Assembly: GCF_024207115.1 (NCBI RefSeq)
Contig: NZ_CP100128.1
Coordinates: 620,001 to 684,000 of the forward strand
Origin: Chromobacterium sp. IIBBL 290-4
GTDB taxonomy: Bacteria; Pseudomonadota; Gammaproteobacteria; Burkholderiales; Chromobacteriaceae
Reading direction: 5' to 3'
DNA length: 64,000 nucleotides
The position numbers and the translations under genes were made by a program. Positions 45,579 to 55,657 of the stretch are shown one piece after another. Position 1 is the first letter of the stretch. Each line of letters opens with the position of its first letter. The notes beneath the pieces were generated by a model that was not told the DNA's origin, did not search any database, and saw only the letters and a list, made by a program, of their open reading frames with translations.

Positions 45579-45828
45579 TTTCAGAACGCCTGCCCAAGGC
45601 GACAAACAGCCCGGACAAGCAAACCGCTCGGTGCAAACTCTCTTTATCATCAATTTAACAACACTTTTCAACTGGACTTTATACATCGCCGTCCCGCCCG
45701 GATTATCAATCAACCATCTTGCGCGCAAAACTCCATCGGACTATCCATTTGAATTAAAAATAACAAAAGCATCACGCCCTGCCCGGTAAGACAAGAAGTG
45801 TCCGTTCTTCAATCCAGAAAGGCGCGCC
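45579..45828 (+). promoter_or_regulatory. AT-rich leader of the VioB-like gene
   Basis: About 250 bases, AT-rich from 45640 to 45780. Several -10-like runs occur (TTTATAC at about 45680, TTAAAAAT at about 45755), but no single clear promoter. No quorum-sensing-type box with correct spacing was found. Confidence 0.35.
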
Positions 45829-48549
45829 ATGAGCTATCTCAGTCTTCCCCGCTTAGTCTTCGCCGGCCAGTTCCAGGCCGACCCCTCCACGGTCAACAAT
45901 GACCCCGAGCATTTCGACGACCGCCATTTCCAATCCAGCTACCAACTGCTGGGAAATGATTCCAACTTTAGCAATAACGGCTGGTGGAACCCTGCCGGGA
46001 CCGGCTCCTGGCGGTTGCGGCACTGCCAAGTCACCAGTGTTTGCTATCAGGATGGCAGCCAGTCCGTCGACCCGAACTACGATCCGGTCATCGGCCTGCC
46101 CTTGACCGATGCCGACAATCGCGTCGCAGGCAAGATCGTGGATCTGGACCCGGAACAACAGATGGTTTCTCAACTGTGGGGCTTTTCGGTCACTCTGGGG
46201 CCCGCCGGTTCGCCGATTCGCTTTCGCGGCGACTTCGCCGTCGCGCCGTTTGCCGACATCTGGTGCATCGTCAACCATTCCGGCTTCAGCAACAGCACCG
46301 CCGCCGCGTATTACCAATCCGTGCTGGAAAACCTGAATTGGTTCTCTACCGATGCCGCTCAGTCGGGCTCTCGTTTCTTGCGGGAACTGTTCCAGCATGC
46401 CGCCGGCGCGCCGGCGCGGCTAAGCATCAAGTTCAACATCGATGGCTATGACGACGAACCCGACAGCGCCGGCTTCACCTTCGGCCGCATCGTCGGCTGT
46501 ATAGGCTTGAGCCTAGACGGCGAGCCTCGCCACTTCGTCCCCGGCCGCCGGCTGTTTGCCGTGAGCAACCCGTCTCCAGCGGCCAGCCTCAATGACGCCA
46601 TCGCGGTCATTGAGCAGAATCGGCTGACGCTAGATCTGGGCAACAGCCTGCCCACCGCCAGTTCTGGCGGCCCCCGAAGCGACAATGGCCCGCTGGCGCT
46701 GGTATCGCAGCCCGGCGTCAACGGCGAGCCTTATCTGCTCTTGGGAGAAATCGATTACCGCGCGCCCGGCTGGCATGAGCGCACCGCCGGGATTGTTTCC
46801 TTTCCGCTGACTCAGCAAACGGCTGACCGCATTGCGGCGCAACCTTTGGCCTTGCAACAACTCTCAACGCAGCTCGACATTCTGCAAGAGAATGCCAATG
46901 GCCAGTGGGTGCGCGCCGATCAGTTCGTCTACCGGATGAGCCCGAACGACGCGGCGGAAGTCAAATTCTACGCCAGCCAGTTCGGCCAGCCGCTGCCCCA
47001 GGCCCAGATCAGTCTGACGCTGGACCCCAGCGCCTTGCAGGGACAGCAGCAACAAGGCCCTATTCCCGGCCCCACGCCCGGCATGCCGACGCAGGCAATG
47101 GAGTTTGCCAAGAGCCTCACCACCAATGCCAGCGGCCAGGCCACGCTGCGGCTGCATGCCGGCGATCCAGGCAATCCGCGCGGCTATATCGACGGACAGG
47201 TGTACTGCATAGGCTACCAACTAGGCCCTCAAGCGCCGCAGATAGGCAGCCAGAGCAATTACGCCTTTCAGATCAGCGCGCTGATCTTCGACGCTTACGT
47301 CCAACCCGCCACGCCGGATTGGATGCATGATGTGCGGCCCATCCTGCAGCAATACGCAGACCTGTATCCGATCATGCGCAAGATCGTCGATCTATCCAAC
47401 TACGCCAGCCTGCTCCGCAATATTTACGCGCTGAAAAACGTATTCAGCGCGCCCGAGCATGACCCCAATTACATGCCCGTCACCCGAGACTTGTCGCCGG
47501 CCAAACGCAAGATGCTGCTCGCCTGGCTGGACCATCCGGTCTACATGCGTATGGACTCGGTCGAGGAGTTGAAAGAAGCGCTGCAACTGGCGATAGAGCT
47601 GGAGCATGCGACGCTGCCGCCTTATTTGACCGCGCTGTTCAGCATCAAGCCGGGCTGCAACACCGAGGTGGCCGCGCTGATCCGCAGCGTGGCGATGGAA
47701 GAAATGCTGCACATGGCCTTGATGTCCAATCTGCTGATCGCCATCGGCGGCAAACCGCGCTTCAACCACGCCCGCTTCATTCCCGACTATCCAGGCTCGC
47801 TGCCGGGCGGATTGCGCGCCGATCTGCAGGTGCGGCTGCGCAAGTGCTCGATCGAACAGCTGCGCGCCTTCATGTCAATCGAGCAGCCCGCTGCCATGGC
47901 GGAGCCCGTGAGCGGCCAAATCACGTCAGCCGACCCGCTCATTCCTTCCGACAACACCATCGCCTGGTTCTATGACAAGATCACTCAATCGCTGACAACC
48001 TTGAGTCAGCAGGGCAAGATCCGCTTTGGCCATCCTGAGCGGCAGGTCACCGACTGGCCCGGCGCCGGCCAGCTCTATCTGATCGACAGCCTGGAGACCG
48101 CGCTGCAGGCCATACGCGAAATCCAAAGCCAGGGCGAAGGCAATAGCCCGGATGACCCTTGCGATGTCGATCACGAGCTGGCGCACTATTACAAGTTCGC
48201 GCAGATCGTGAATGGCAAGCGGCTGGTCAAGACGACGCAGGGCTATGAATACAGCGGTCCGGAGGTGCCCTTCGATCCGCAAGGAGTGTGGCCGATGCAG
48301 GATGATCCCATGCTCAGCAGCTTTCCGCCGGGCTCGCGCGCCAGATTGCTGGCAACACAGTTCAATCACAGCTACCACGCCATGCTCAACGCGCTGCATG
48401 AGGCGTTCAATGGCGAGCCGACGACGCTTGGGCAAGCGGTCAGCCTGATGCGCAGCCTGCAACTATCGGTGCAGCAACTGGTGCAGACGCCATCCGGCCG
48501 CGATGACGGCCTCAATGCGGGTCCGACTTTTAGTCGACCAGCCCGCTAA
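45829..48549 (+). CDS. Orphan VioB/RebD-family protein with ferritin-like domain
   Basis: 906 residues. VioB and RebD dimerise indole-3-pyruvate imine in violacein and rebeccamycin synthesis. This protein shares their layout: an N-terminal block (LPRLVFAGQFQADPSTVNND) and large beta-rich region to about residue 500; the block YMPVTRDLSPAKRKMLLAWL (about 545-565); then a ferritin-like domain (PF12902 type, about 575-800). Candidate metal ligands there are E590 and H593 (ELEH), E624/E625 and H628 (MEEMLH) and H782-E783-x-x-H786 (DHELAH). No vioA, C, D or E homologue is nearby. A ribosome-binding site AAAGG precedes the ATG. Family membership is strong; the substrate is unknown. Confidence 0.82.
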   Translation: MSYLSLPRLVFAGQFQADPSTVNNDPEHFDDRHFQSSYQLLGNDSNFSNNGWWNPAGTGSWRLRHCQVTSVCYQDGSQSVDPNYDPVIGLPLTDADNRVAGKIVDLDPEQQMVSQLWGFSVTLGPAGSPIRFRGDFAVAPFADIWCIVNHSGFSNSTAAAYYQSVLENLNWFSTDAAQSGSRFLRELFQHAAGAPARLSIKFNIDGYDDEPDSAGFTFGRIVGCIGLSLDGEPRHFVPGRRLFAVSNPSPAASLNDAIAVIEQNRLTLDLGNSLPTASSGGPRSDNGPLALVSQPGVNGEPYLLLGEIDYRAPGWHERTAGIVSFPLTQQTADRIAAQPLALQQLSTQLDILQENANGQWVRADQFVYRMSPNDAAEVKFYASQFGQPLPQAQISLTLDPSALQGQQQQGPIPGPTPGMPTQAMEFAKSLTTNASGQATLRLHAGDPGNPRGYIDGQVYCIGYQLGPQAPQIGSQSNYAFQISALIFDAYVQPATPDWMHDVRPILQQYADLYPIMRKIVDLSNYASLLRNIYALKNVFSAPEHDPNYMPVTRDLSPAKRKMLLAWLDHPVYMRMDSVEELKEALQLAIELEHATLPPYLTALFSIKPGCNTEVAALIRSVAMEEMLHMALMSNLLIAIGGKPRFNHARFIPDYPGSLPGGLRADLQVRLRKCSIEQLRAFMSIEQPAAMAEPVSGQITSADPLIPSDNTIAWFYDKITQSLTTLSQQGKIRFGHPERQVTDWPGAGQLYLIDSLETALQAIREIQSQGEGNSPDDPCDVDHELAHYYKFAQIVNGKRLVKTTQGYEYSGPEVPFDPQGVWPMQDDPMLSSFPPGSRARLLATQFNHSYHAMLNALHEAFNGEPTTLGQAVSLMRSLQLSVQQLVQTPSGRDDGLNAGPTFSRPAR

Positions 48550-48556
48550 GTCCCGG

Positions 48557-48584
48557 TAGGGCTATCCGCCTGGCGGATAGCCCT
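48557..48584 (+). terminator. Hairpin after the VioB-like gene
   Basis: AGGGCTATCCG and CGGATAGCCCT form an 11-bp stem with a 4-base loop, 8 bases after the stop. There is no T-run, so efficiency is uncertain. It also lies just beyond the convergent UPF0114 gene. Confidence 0.65.
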
Positions 48585-48593
48585 GCCGCTTGC

Positions 48594-49139
48594 TCAATGC
48601 GAAGCGTGCTGAGCGGTGGCGCCGGCCAGCAGCTTATCGGTGTAAGCGATGGCCGCCGCCGACAACAAAAAGGCCAGATGCAGGAACAGTTGCCACTTGA
48701 TGGTGTGCTCGTCGATGCGGCTGGCGTTGATGAAAGTTTGCAGCAAGTGGATGGAGGAGATACTGATGATGGCCATCGACAGCTTCACCTTCAACACTGA
48801 GGCGTTGACATGGTCCAGCCACTCCGGCTGGTCCGGATGGCTGTCGATGCGCAGCCGCGACACAAAGGTTTCGTAGCCGCCCACCGTCACCATCACCAGC
48901 AGGTTGGCGATCATCACCACGTCTATCAGCCCCAGCACCGCCAGCATGATGTCGGTTTCGGTCAGGTGGTTCAGCCCTTCCAGAAGCTCCCACAGCTGCG
49001 CGAGAAACTTCCAGGCGTATACGCCCTGCACCACGATCAGGCCCAGATAGATGGGCAGTTGCAGCCAGCGGCTGCTGAAAATCACCTGCCCCAGCAGCGA
49101 TTTTCGGACTTCAGGTTGTTGGGTGGTTTGGTCTTGCAT
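48594..49139 (-). CDS. UPF0114 (YqhA/TIGR00645) membrane protein
   Basis: 181 residues with four membrane segments (about 27-48, 68-90, 117-140, 152-170). The family is conserved but uncharacterised. Its signature is visible in [20 protein letters not shown] and [25 protein letters not shown], cited as [17 protein letters not shown]. It lies 51 bases downstream of metF on the same strand, possibly co-transcribed with it. No link to methionine metabolism is known. Confidence 0.9.
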   Translation of the reverse strand: MQDQTTQQPEVRKSLLGQVIFSSRWLQLPIYLGLIVVQGVYAWKFLAQLWELLEGLNHLTETDIMLAVLGLIDVVMIANLLVMVTVGGYETFVSRLRIDSHPDQPEWLDHVNASVLKVKLSMAIISISSIHLLQTFINASRIDEHTIKWQLFLHLAFLLSAAAIAYTDKLLAGATAQHASH

Positions 49140-49190
49140 TGGCTTGTCCCGTGTGTATTGCCGACGGCCGCGCCAGGCGGCCGCCGCGCG

Positions 49191-50027
49191 TCACAGGCCC
49201 AGCCTCTGCCAGATGGTGGAGACCAGGCCCGCCTGATTCAAGGTATAGAAATGCAGCCCCGGCGCGCCGCCTTGCAACAGGCGGTCGCACAGCTCGGTCA
49301 CCACATCCAGGCCCAGCGCGCGGATGGACGCGGTGTCGTCGTAATAGGCTTGCATCCGCAATCTCAGCCAGCGCGGCACTTCCGCTCCGCACATATCGGA
49401 AAAGCGACAGAGTTGGCCGAAATTGGAGATCGGCATGATACCGGGCACGATGGGGATGTCCACCCCTCTCGCGCGCGCCTCATCGACGAAGCGGAAATAG
49501 CTGTCGGCGTTGAAGAAGTATTGCGTCATCGCCGAGTTCGCGCCGGCCCGCACCTTGCGCACGAAATTGTTCAGATCGTCCTCGGCCGAGCGCGCTTGCG
49601 GATGGAACTCCGGATACGCCGCCACCTCGATGTGGAAGTGGTCGCCATGCTCGGCGCGGATGAACTCCACCAGCTCGTTGGCGTAGCGGAACTCGCCGGC
49701 CGCCACCATGCCGGACGGGATGTCGCCGCGCAAGGCCACCAGATGGCGGATGCCGTTGTTGCGGTACTCGTTCAGGATGGCGGCGATATTCTCGCGGGTG
49801 GAGCCGATGCAGGACAAGTGCGGCGCAGCCGCCTGCCCCTCGCTGCGGATTTCCAGCACGGTAGACAAGGTGCCGTCGCGAGTGGTTCCGCCGGCGCCGA
49901 AGGTCACCGAGAAGAATTGCGGTTTGAACTGGGCCAGTTGCTGGCGCGTGGTGCGCAGCTTGGCGATGCCTTCCGGCGTCTTGGGCGGGAAAAACTCGAA
50001 GCTGAAGGTGCGTGGCGTCTGTGTCAT
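49191..50027 (-). CDS. metF: 5,10-Methylenetetrahydrofolate reductase
   Basis: 278 residues. MetF reduces methylene-THF to methyl-THF with FAD, supplying the methyl group for methionine synthesis. Visible blocks: FSFEFFPPKTPEG with the catalytic Glu, FFSVTFGAGGTTRDGT, HLVALRGDIPSG, FTRAGANSAMTQYFFNAD-like VRAGANSAMTQYFFNAD and IPIVPGIMPISNF. It follows ahcY after a terminator hairpin, so it probably has its own promoter or relies on read-through. Confidence 0.96.
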   Translation of the reverse strand: MTQTPRTFSFEFFPPKTPEGIAKLRTTRQQLAQFKPQFFSVTFGAGGTTRDGTLSTVLEIRSEGQAAAPHLSCIGSTRENIAAILNEYRNNGIRHLVALRGDIPSGMVAAGEFRYANELVEFIRAEHGDHFHIEVAAYPEFHPQARSAEDDLNNFVRKVRAGANSAMTQYFFNADSYFRFVDEARARGVDIPIVPGIMPISNFGQLCRFSDMCGAEVPRWLRLRMQAYYDDTASIRALGLDVVTELCDRLLQGGAPGLHFYTLNQAGLVSTIWQRLGL

Positions 50028-50096
50028 GGTGATCCTCTCTATCGCTGTCCTGGCTAGCCTGCCGGTCTGCCGCCGGCTATGGTTTCGTTTCCGCCT

Positions 50097-50137
50097 AAAA
50101 AAACGGACAGCTCCATTCTAGGGTCGCTGTCCGTTTC
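50097..50137 (-). terminator. Terminator of ahcY
   Basis: On the minus strand AACGGACAGC and GCTGTCCGTT form a 10-bp stem with a 14-base loop, followed by TTTTTTT. It starts 16 bases after the ahcY stop. Confidence 0.85.
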
Positions 50138-50152
50138 GCCTTGGTTCAAAAA

Positions 50153-51553
<1,401 letters not shown>

Positions 51554-51629
51554 CGTGAGCAATCCTTGTTCACGCAGCCGGAAGGGATGGGGCTCACCCG
51601 TCATCCCGTACCCGCTACGGTAATGAGTC

Positions 51630-51711
51630 AGGTGAGCGTCGTTGACTGGCGCTGAGCGCCATCCGCGATTCCCGAGCCTGGGGCGGTTTCGCCTCGCAAC
51701 GCTCCTCGGGA
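51630..51711 (-). ncRNA. S-adenosylhomocysteine riboswitch upstream of ahcY
   Basis: On the minus strand the conserved core reads CCCGAGGAGCGTTGCG, then CCAGGCTCGGG, and later AACGACGCTCACC, in the order and spacing of the ahcY-motif (SAH riboswitch, RF01057). CCGAG pairs with CTCGG for P1, and GAGCG with CGCTC for the pseudoknot-like P4. A TATAAT sits at 51721-51726, placing the start of transcription only a few bases before the aptamer. These riboswitches turn ahcY on when SAH accumulates. Confidence 0.93.
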
Positions 51712-51720
51712 TGTTCCGTG

Positions 51721-51726
51721 ATTATA
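51721..51726 (-). promoter_or_regulatory. -10 element of ahcY
   Basis: A perfect TATAAT on the minus strand, about 10 bases before the riboswitch core. The -35 position (CTATCA at 17 bases) is weak. Confidence 0.65.
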
Positions 51727-51803
51727 CCTAGCCATTCAAGAAATGATAGGAGTTGTCATGTCAAAGCGATAAACTATTCCAAACGTATATTTCCAGTCGG
51801 CCC

Positions 51804-53408
51804 ATGCACTTCGTTTTCACACCTCTGGCGGCACTTTCAGGTCTGGCGGCGCTGATTTCCGCAGCCATCTGCATCATGGCCTGGAACCGCCGACGCTTCG
51901 CCGGGGTGGGCGGCCTGGCCTTGCTGATGGCGTCGGTGGCATTCTGGTCGGCCGGCGCGATGTGCGAATTGTCCGTCACCAGCATAGCCGCCAAGGTGTG
52001 GTGGTCCAAGATCGAATACATCGGCACGCTCAGCACGCCGGTGCTGTTTTTCCTGCTGGCGCTCGATTACAACCATATCTATCTGCTGCGCAGCCGCCGC
52101 TGGCTGTGCGTGCTGTTCGCGGTGCCCCTGCTCTGCCTGCTGCTGGCCTGCACCAATGAATGGCATCAGCTGATCTGGACCAGCTATCGCTACAGCCCAT
52201 CGGGCTACAATCTGTTGATTTACGGCCATGGCCCCGTGTTCTGGCTGGGCGTGGCCGGCTATTCCTATCTGATGATGCTGCTGGGCAGCTTGCTGATGAT
52301 CCGGGCCATGCACTATTACCCGGCGCACTTTCGCGGCCAGTCCATCATCCTGTTGCTCAGCGCCACCGCCCCCTGGTTTGGCAATGTACTCTACCTGACC
52401 GGCACCTTCCCCCTGCATGGACTGGACCCGACGCCGCACTCCTTCGCCATCACCGGCATCGTCTTCGCCATCGATCTGCTCTACCTGCGCCAGCTTTACC
52501 TCGTGCCGGTGGCGCGCGCCCGCGCCTTCGAGGCCATGGGCGACGGCATCGTGGTGGTGGACCATCAGTTGCGCATCCTCGATCTCAACCCAGCCGGCGC
52601 CCACATGCTGGGCAGGCCGCTGGACGCGCTGCAAGGCGGCACGCTGCCCGCGCCCTGGCTGGACATCCGCATGCTGGATGAGGATGGCAGGCATCTGGAG
52701 TTGATGTCGCCGGAGGGCGGCAAGATTCTGGACATCCGCGCTTACGCGGTGGATCAAGGCAACAGCGCCGCGCACACGCGCATGCTGGTGATGCGCGACA
52801 TCACGCTGCGGCGCGAAGCGGAAGATGCGCTGAAAAACGCCAATCAGCAATTGATCGAACGATTGGCGGAAATCGAACAACTGCAAACCGCGCTGCGCGA
52901 ACAGGCCTTGCGCGACCCGCTCACCGGGCTGTTCAACCGCCGTTATCTGGACGAAACCTTCGAGCGCGAGAAAAACCGCGCCGAGCGCGAACGCCACCCC
53001 ATCGCGGTGGCGATGATAGACCTGGACAATTTCAAGCGCATCAACGATCAGCATGGCCACCAGATGGGCGACCAGGTGCTGCGCTCGCTGGCCGGACTCT
53101 TGCAAAGGGAAAGCCGCGCCGCCGACATTGTCTGCCGCCTGGGCGGAGAAGAGTTCCTGGTGCTGCTGCCGGGCAGCGACGCCGAACAAGCCCGCCAAAG
53201 AGTGGAGCACTGGCGATGCCTGTTCGCCGCCATGCTGCATGTCAGCCAACGCCAAAGCTTCCACACCAGCTTTTCCTGCGGCATCGCCGCCCTGCCCGAC
53301 CACGGCGCGGACTTGCATCAACTGTATCAACGAGCCGATCAGGCCCTGTACCAGGCCAAGGCGGCGGGTAAAAACCGCAGCTGCCTGGCTGGCGAATCGG
53401 CAAACTGA
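51804..53408 (+). CDS. Membrane diguanylate cyclase (7TM sensor, PAS, GGDEF)
   Basis: 534 residues from the ATG at 51804. Seven membrane segments (about 5-215) resemble the HisKA_7TM sensor domain. A PAS-like domain follows (about 230-345, GDGIVVVDHQLRILDLNPAG), then a coiled coil and a GGDEF domain (about 365-525). The active site is GGEEF, and RAAD upstream matches the inhibitory RxxD site at the normal distance, so synthesis of c-di-GMP with product inhibition is expected. A TTG 17 codons earlier abuts an AGGAG with no spacing and is unlikely. The gene is divergent from ahcY. Confidence 0.92.
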   Translation: MHFVFTPLAALSGLAALISAAICIMAWNRRRFAGVGGLALLMASVAFWSAGAMCELSVTSIAAKVWWSKIEYIGTLSTPVLFFLLALDYNHIYLLRSRRWLCVLFAVPLLCLLLACTNEWHQLIWTSYRYSPSGYNLLIYGHGPVFWLGVAGYSYLMMLLGSLLMIRAMHYYPAHFRGQSIILLLSATAPWFGNVLYLTGTFPLHGLDPTPHSFAITGIVFAIDLLYLRQLYLVPVARARAFEAMGDGIVVVDHQLRILDLNPAGAHMLGRPLDALQGGTLPAPWLDIRMLDEDGRHLELMSPEGGKILDIRAYAVDQGNSAAHTRMLVMRDITLRREAEDALKNANQQLIERLAEIEQLQTALREQALRDPLTGLFNRRYLDETFEREKNRAERERHPIAVAMIDLDNFKRINDQHGHQMGDQVLRSLAGLLQRESRAADIVCRLGGEEFLVLLPGSDAEQARQRVEHWRCLFAAMLHVSQRQSFHTSFSCGIAALPDHGADLHQLYQRADQALYQAKAAGKNRSCLAGESAN

Positions 53409-53474
53409 TTGGCAGGAATCATTGCCAAATCCAATCATCCATGTCATTAATTGCATTTTTTAAATACCAATGGC

Positions 53475-54890
53475 ATGAAACATATCGCATGGATTCTGGC
53501 TTTGGCGCTCCCCGCAGCCCAAGCCGCGCCCGAGCTGAATTGCTACATTCCCGGCAAAGGCAAGCCCGCTCATTGCGGCGAACTGCGGCGGCCGTTGAAC
53601 CCGCAGCGGGCCGACGGACCCGGCATCTCCATCCGCTACATCGTGATTCCGACCAAGGCCCCACATCCCGGCCATCCCGTCTTTTTCCTGGCAGGCGGCC
53701 CCGGGCAAAGCGCCAGCCGTTTTGCCGGCGCGCTGGCTCAGCTCTTGAAAGAAACCAGCCGCAAGCACGATCTGGTCTTTGTCGATCAGCGCGGCACCGG
53801 CCAATCCGCCCCCTTGCCCTGCCCGGAAGATAGCCGGCAGGGCAGCGATCCCGCGCGCTACGCTGGCGAATGCCTGCAGCGCCTAGCCAAGACGCCATGG
53901 GGCCAACCGCAATTCTTCACCACCTCGATAGCCGCCCAAGACATGGAGGCCGTTCGCCGCCACCTGGGCTATGGCAAAGCGGACCTGCTGGGCGTGTCCT
54001 ATGGCACGCGGCTGGCGCTGGAGTGGCAGCGCCAGTACCCCGACAGCATAGACCGCCAATTGCTCGATAGCGTCGTTCCGCCGGACATCAACCTGCCCTT
54101 GAGCGCCGCCGTCGACGCCGACCGCGCGCTGAGGCAATTGCTGCAACGCTGCGCGGAAGACCAAGACTGCAAGCGGCGCTATCCGCAATTAAGCCAGCGG
54201 GTGGCGGATTTGTTGAACCATTTGCCGCCGACAATCAAACTGCCGCGCCTGAGCGGCGGCATCCACGAACAGGCTGTGCCTCGCGAGCAGATTCTGGATT
54301 GGATACGCCAGCCTTTGTACGCTCCGGCCAGCAGCCGCGCCCTGCCCGCCGCCCTGTACGCCGCCAGCCAGGGCAATTGGCTGCCGCTCTCCGGCCTGGG
54401 GCAACAAGGCGGTCGCCAATTAGCCTACGATCCGCTCGCCATCAGCCTGGGCATGCACTTGTCCGCGGTCTGCGCCGAAGACATGCCGCTTTACCGCCCG
54501 GCAGCCGCGCCAGCCGGGCTGTTCGGCGACGGCTTGGCCAAGCGTTACCGCCAAATGTGCGCGCAATGGCCGGTTAGCCCGGCGCCCGCCGCGTTTTATC
54601 AGCTGACACCCAGCGCCGGCGCCGTCTGGATGCTGGCCGGCAGCGCCGACCCCATCACTCCGCCTCGGCACGCGCAGCGTCTGGCCGGGGTCCTGGGACG
54701 CAACGCGCGCGTCAGCGTCATTCCCAATGCCGGCCACAATGTCATCGGCCTGGCCTGCCTGCCCCAAGCCGCCGCCGAATTTTTCGACGCGCCGGATTCC
54801 GCCGCCGCGCTGAAAGTCGATATCCATTGCGCAGACAAGCTCCCCGCCGCCCGCGCCTTCGTTCCGCCCAGCGTGGAGAACCCGTCATGA
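53475..54890 (+). CDS. Exported alpha/beta hydrolase, tripeptidyl-aminopeptidase-like (S33)
   Basis: 471 residues. A signal peptide (MKHIAWILALALPAAQAA) leads into an alpha/beta-hydrolase fold. The oxyanion block FFLAGGPGQSA, VFVDQRGTGQS, the nucleophile S175 in GVSYGT, the Asp in AGSADPITPPRHA and the His in NAGHNVIGL match the TAP-like peptidases/esterases. The C-terminal TAP-like domain (from about 395) supports action on peptides or esters in the periplasm. Its stop overlaps the ABC ATPase start (ATGA), so it is coupled to an exporter. Confidence 0.87.
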   Translation: MKHIAWILALALPAAQAAPELNCYIPGKGKPAHCGELRRPLNPQRADGPGISIRYIVIPTKAPHPGHPVFFLAGGPGQSASRFAGALAQLLKETSRKHDLVFVDQRGTGQSAPLPCPEDSRQGSDPARYAGECLQRLAKTPWGQPQFFTTSIAAQDMEAVRRHLGYGKADLLGVSYGTRLALEWQRQYPDSIDRQLLDSVVPPDINLPLSAAVDADRALRQLLQRCAEDQDCKRRYPQLSQRVADLLNHLPPTIKLPRLSGGIHEQAVPREQILDWIRQPLYAPASSRALPAALYAASQGNWLPLSGLGQQGGRQLAYDPLAISLGMHLSAVCAEDMPLYRPAAAPAGLFGDGLAKRYRQMCAQWPVSPAPAAFYQLTPSAGAVWMLAGSADPITPPRHAQRLAGVLGRNARVSVIPNAGHNVIGLACLPQAAAEFFDAPDSAAALKVDIHCADKLPAARAFVPPSVENPS

Positions 54891-55657
54891 TACAGATCGA
54901 AAACCTGAGCAAGACCTTTCCGGCGCGCCGCGAAGGCTGGAAACGACGACCGCCGGTCGTGGCCGTAAACGGCCTGAACTTCCGCGCCGAGCGCGGCCGC
55001 ATCACCGGCTTGCTGGGCCCGAACGGCGCGGGCAAAACCACCACGCTGCGCATTCTGGCCGGACTGATGCAGGCCGACCAAGGCGTGGCGACCGTAGATG
55101 GGCTGGATGCCCGCGCCCAGCCGCTGGCGGTGCGCGCGCGCATCGGCGTGCTCAGCGATGGCCGCGGCCTGTATCCGCGGCTCAGCGCGCGAATGAATCT
55201 GGCTTATTTCGGCCGTCTGCAAAGCCTCAGCGAGACTCGCATCGCCGAGCGCATCGAGGAACTGTCGGCCTTGCTGGACCTGACGCCCTTGCTGGACAGA
55301 CGCTGCGCCGGTTTCAGCACGGGAGAGTCCATGCGCATCGCGCTCGCCCGCGCCATGCTGCATCAACCGGACTATCTGATCCTGGATGAGCCGACCAATG
55401 GCCTGGACGTGCAGGCCACCCGCCATCTGCGCGACATTCTCCGGCATCTGAAAACCGCCGAGGGCGGCAGTTGCGGCATCGTCTTGGCCACCCACATCAT
55501 GCAAGAAGTGGAAAGACTGTGCGACGACGTGACGCTGATCGTCGCCGGCCGCCACCGCAATCAGGGCAGCGTGGCGGAACTGAACCAACAAGCCGGTTGC
55601 GACAATTTCGAGGATAGCTTCGTCCGGCTGGCCTTTGAACAAGGGAGCGCGCGATGA
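54887..55657 (+). CDS. ABC transporter ATP-binding protein (NatA-type)
   Basis: 256 residues. Walker A GPNGAGKTTT, Walker B LILDEPTNGLD and the H-loop VLATHIMQEVE are intact. The signature motif reads FSTGESMRIALARA instead of LSGGQ, a divergent but NatA-like form. NatA/NatB pairs export Na+ in Bacillus; others export drugs or peptides. It overlaps both neighbours by 4 bases (ATGA). Confidence 0.9.
   Translation: MIQIENLSKTFPARREGWKRRPPVVAVNGLNFRAERGRITGLLGPNGAGKTTTLRILAGLMQADQGVATVDGLDARAQPLAVRARIGVLSDGRGLYPRLSARMNLAYFGRLQSLSETRIAERIEELSALLDLTPLLDRRCAGFSTGESMRIALARAMLHQPDYLILDEPTNGLDVQATRHLRDILRHLKTAEGGSCGIVLATHIMQEVERLCDDVTLIVAGRHRNQGSVAELNQQAGCDNFEDSFVRLAFEQGSAR

Noticed and set aside
45590..45609. 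Quorum-sensing (CviR/lux-type) box before the VioB-like gene
   Set aside because: The CTG and CAG ends are present, but the separation is 14 bases rather than the 10 expected, and the inner positions do not match.
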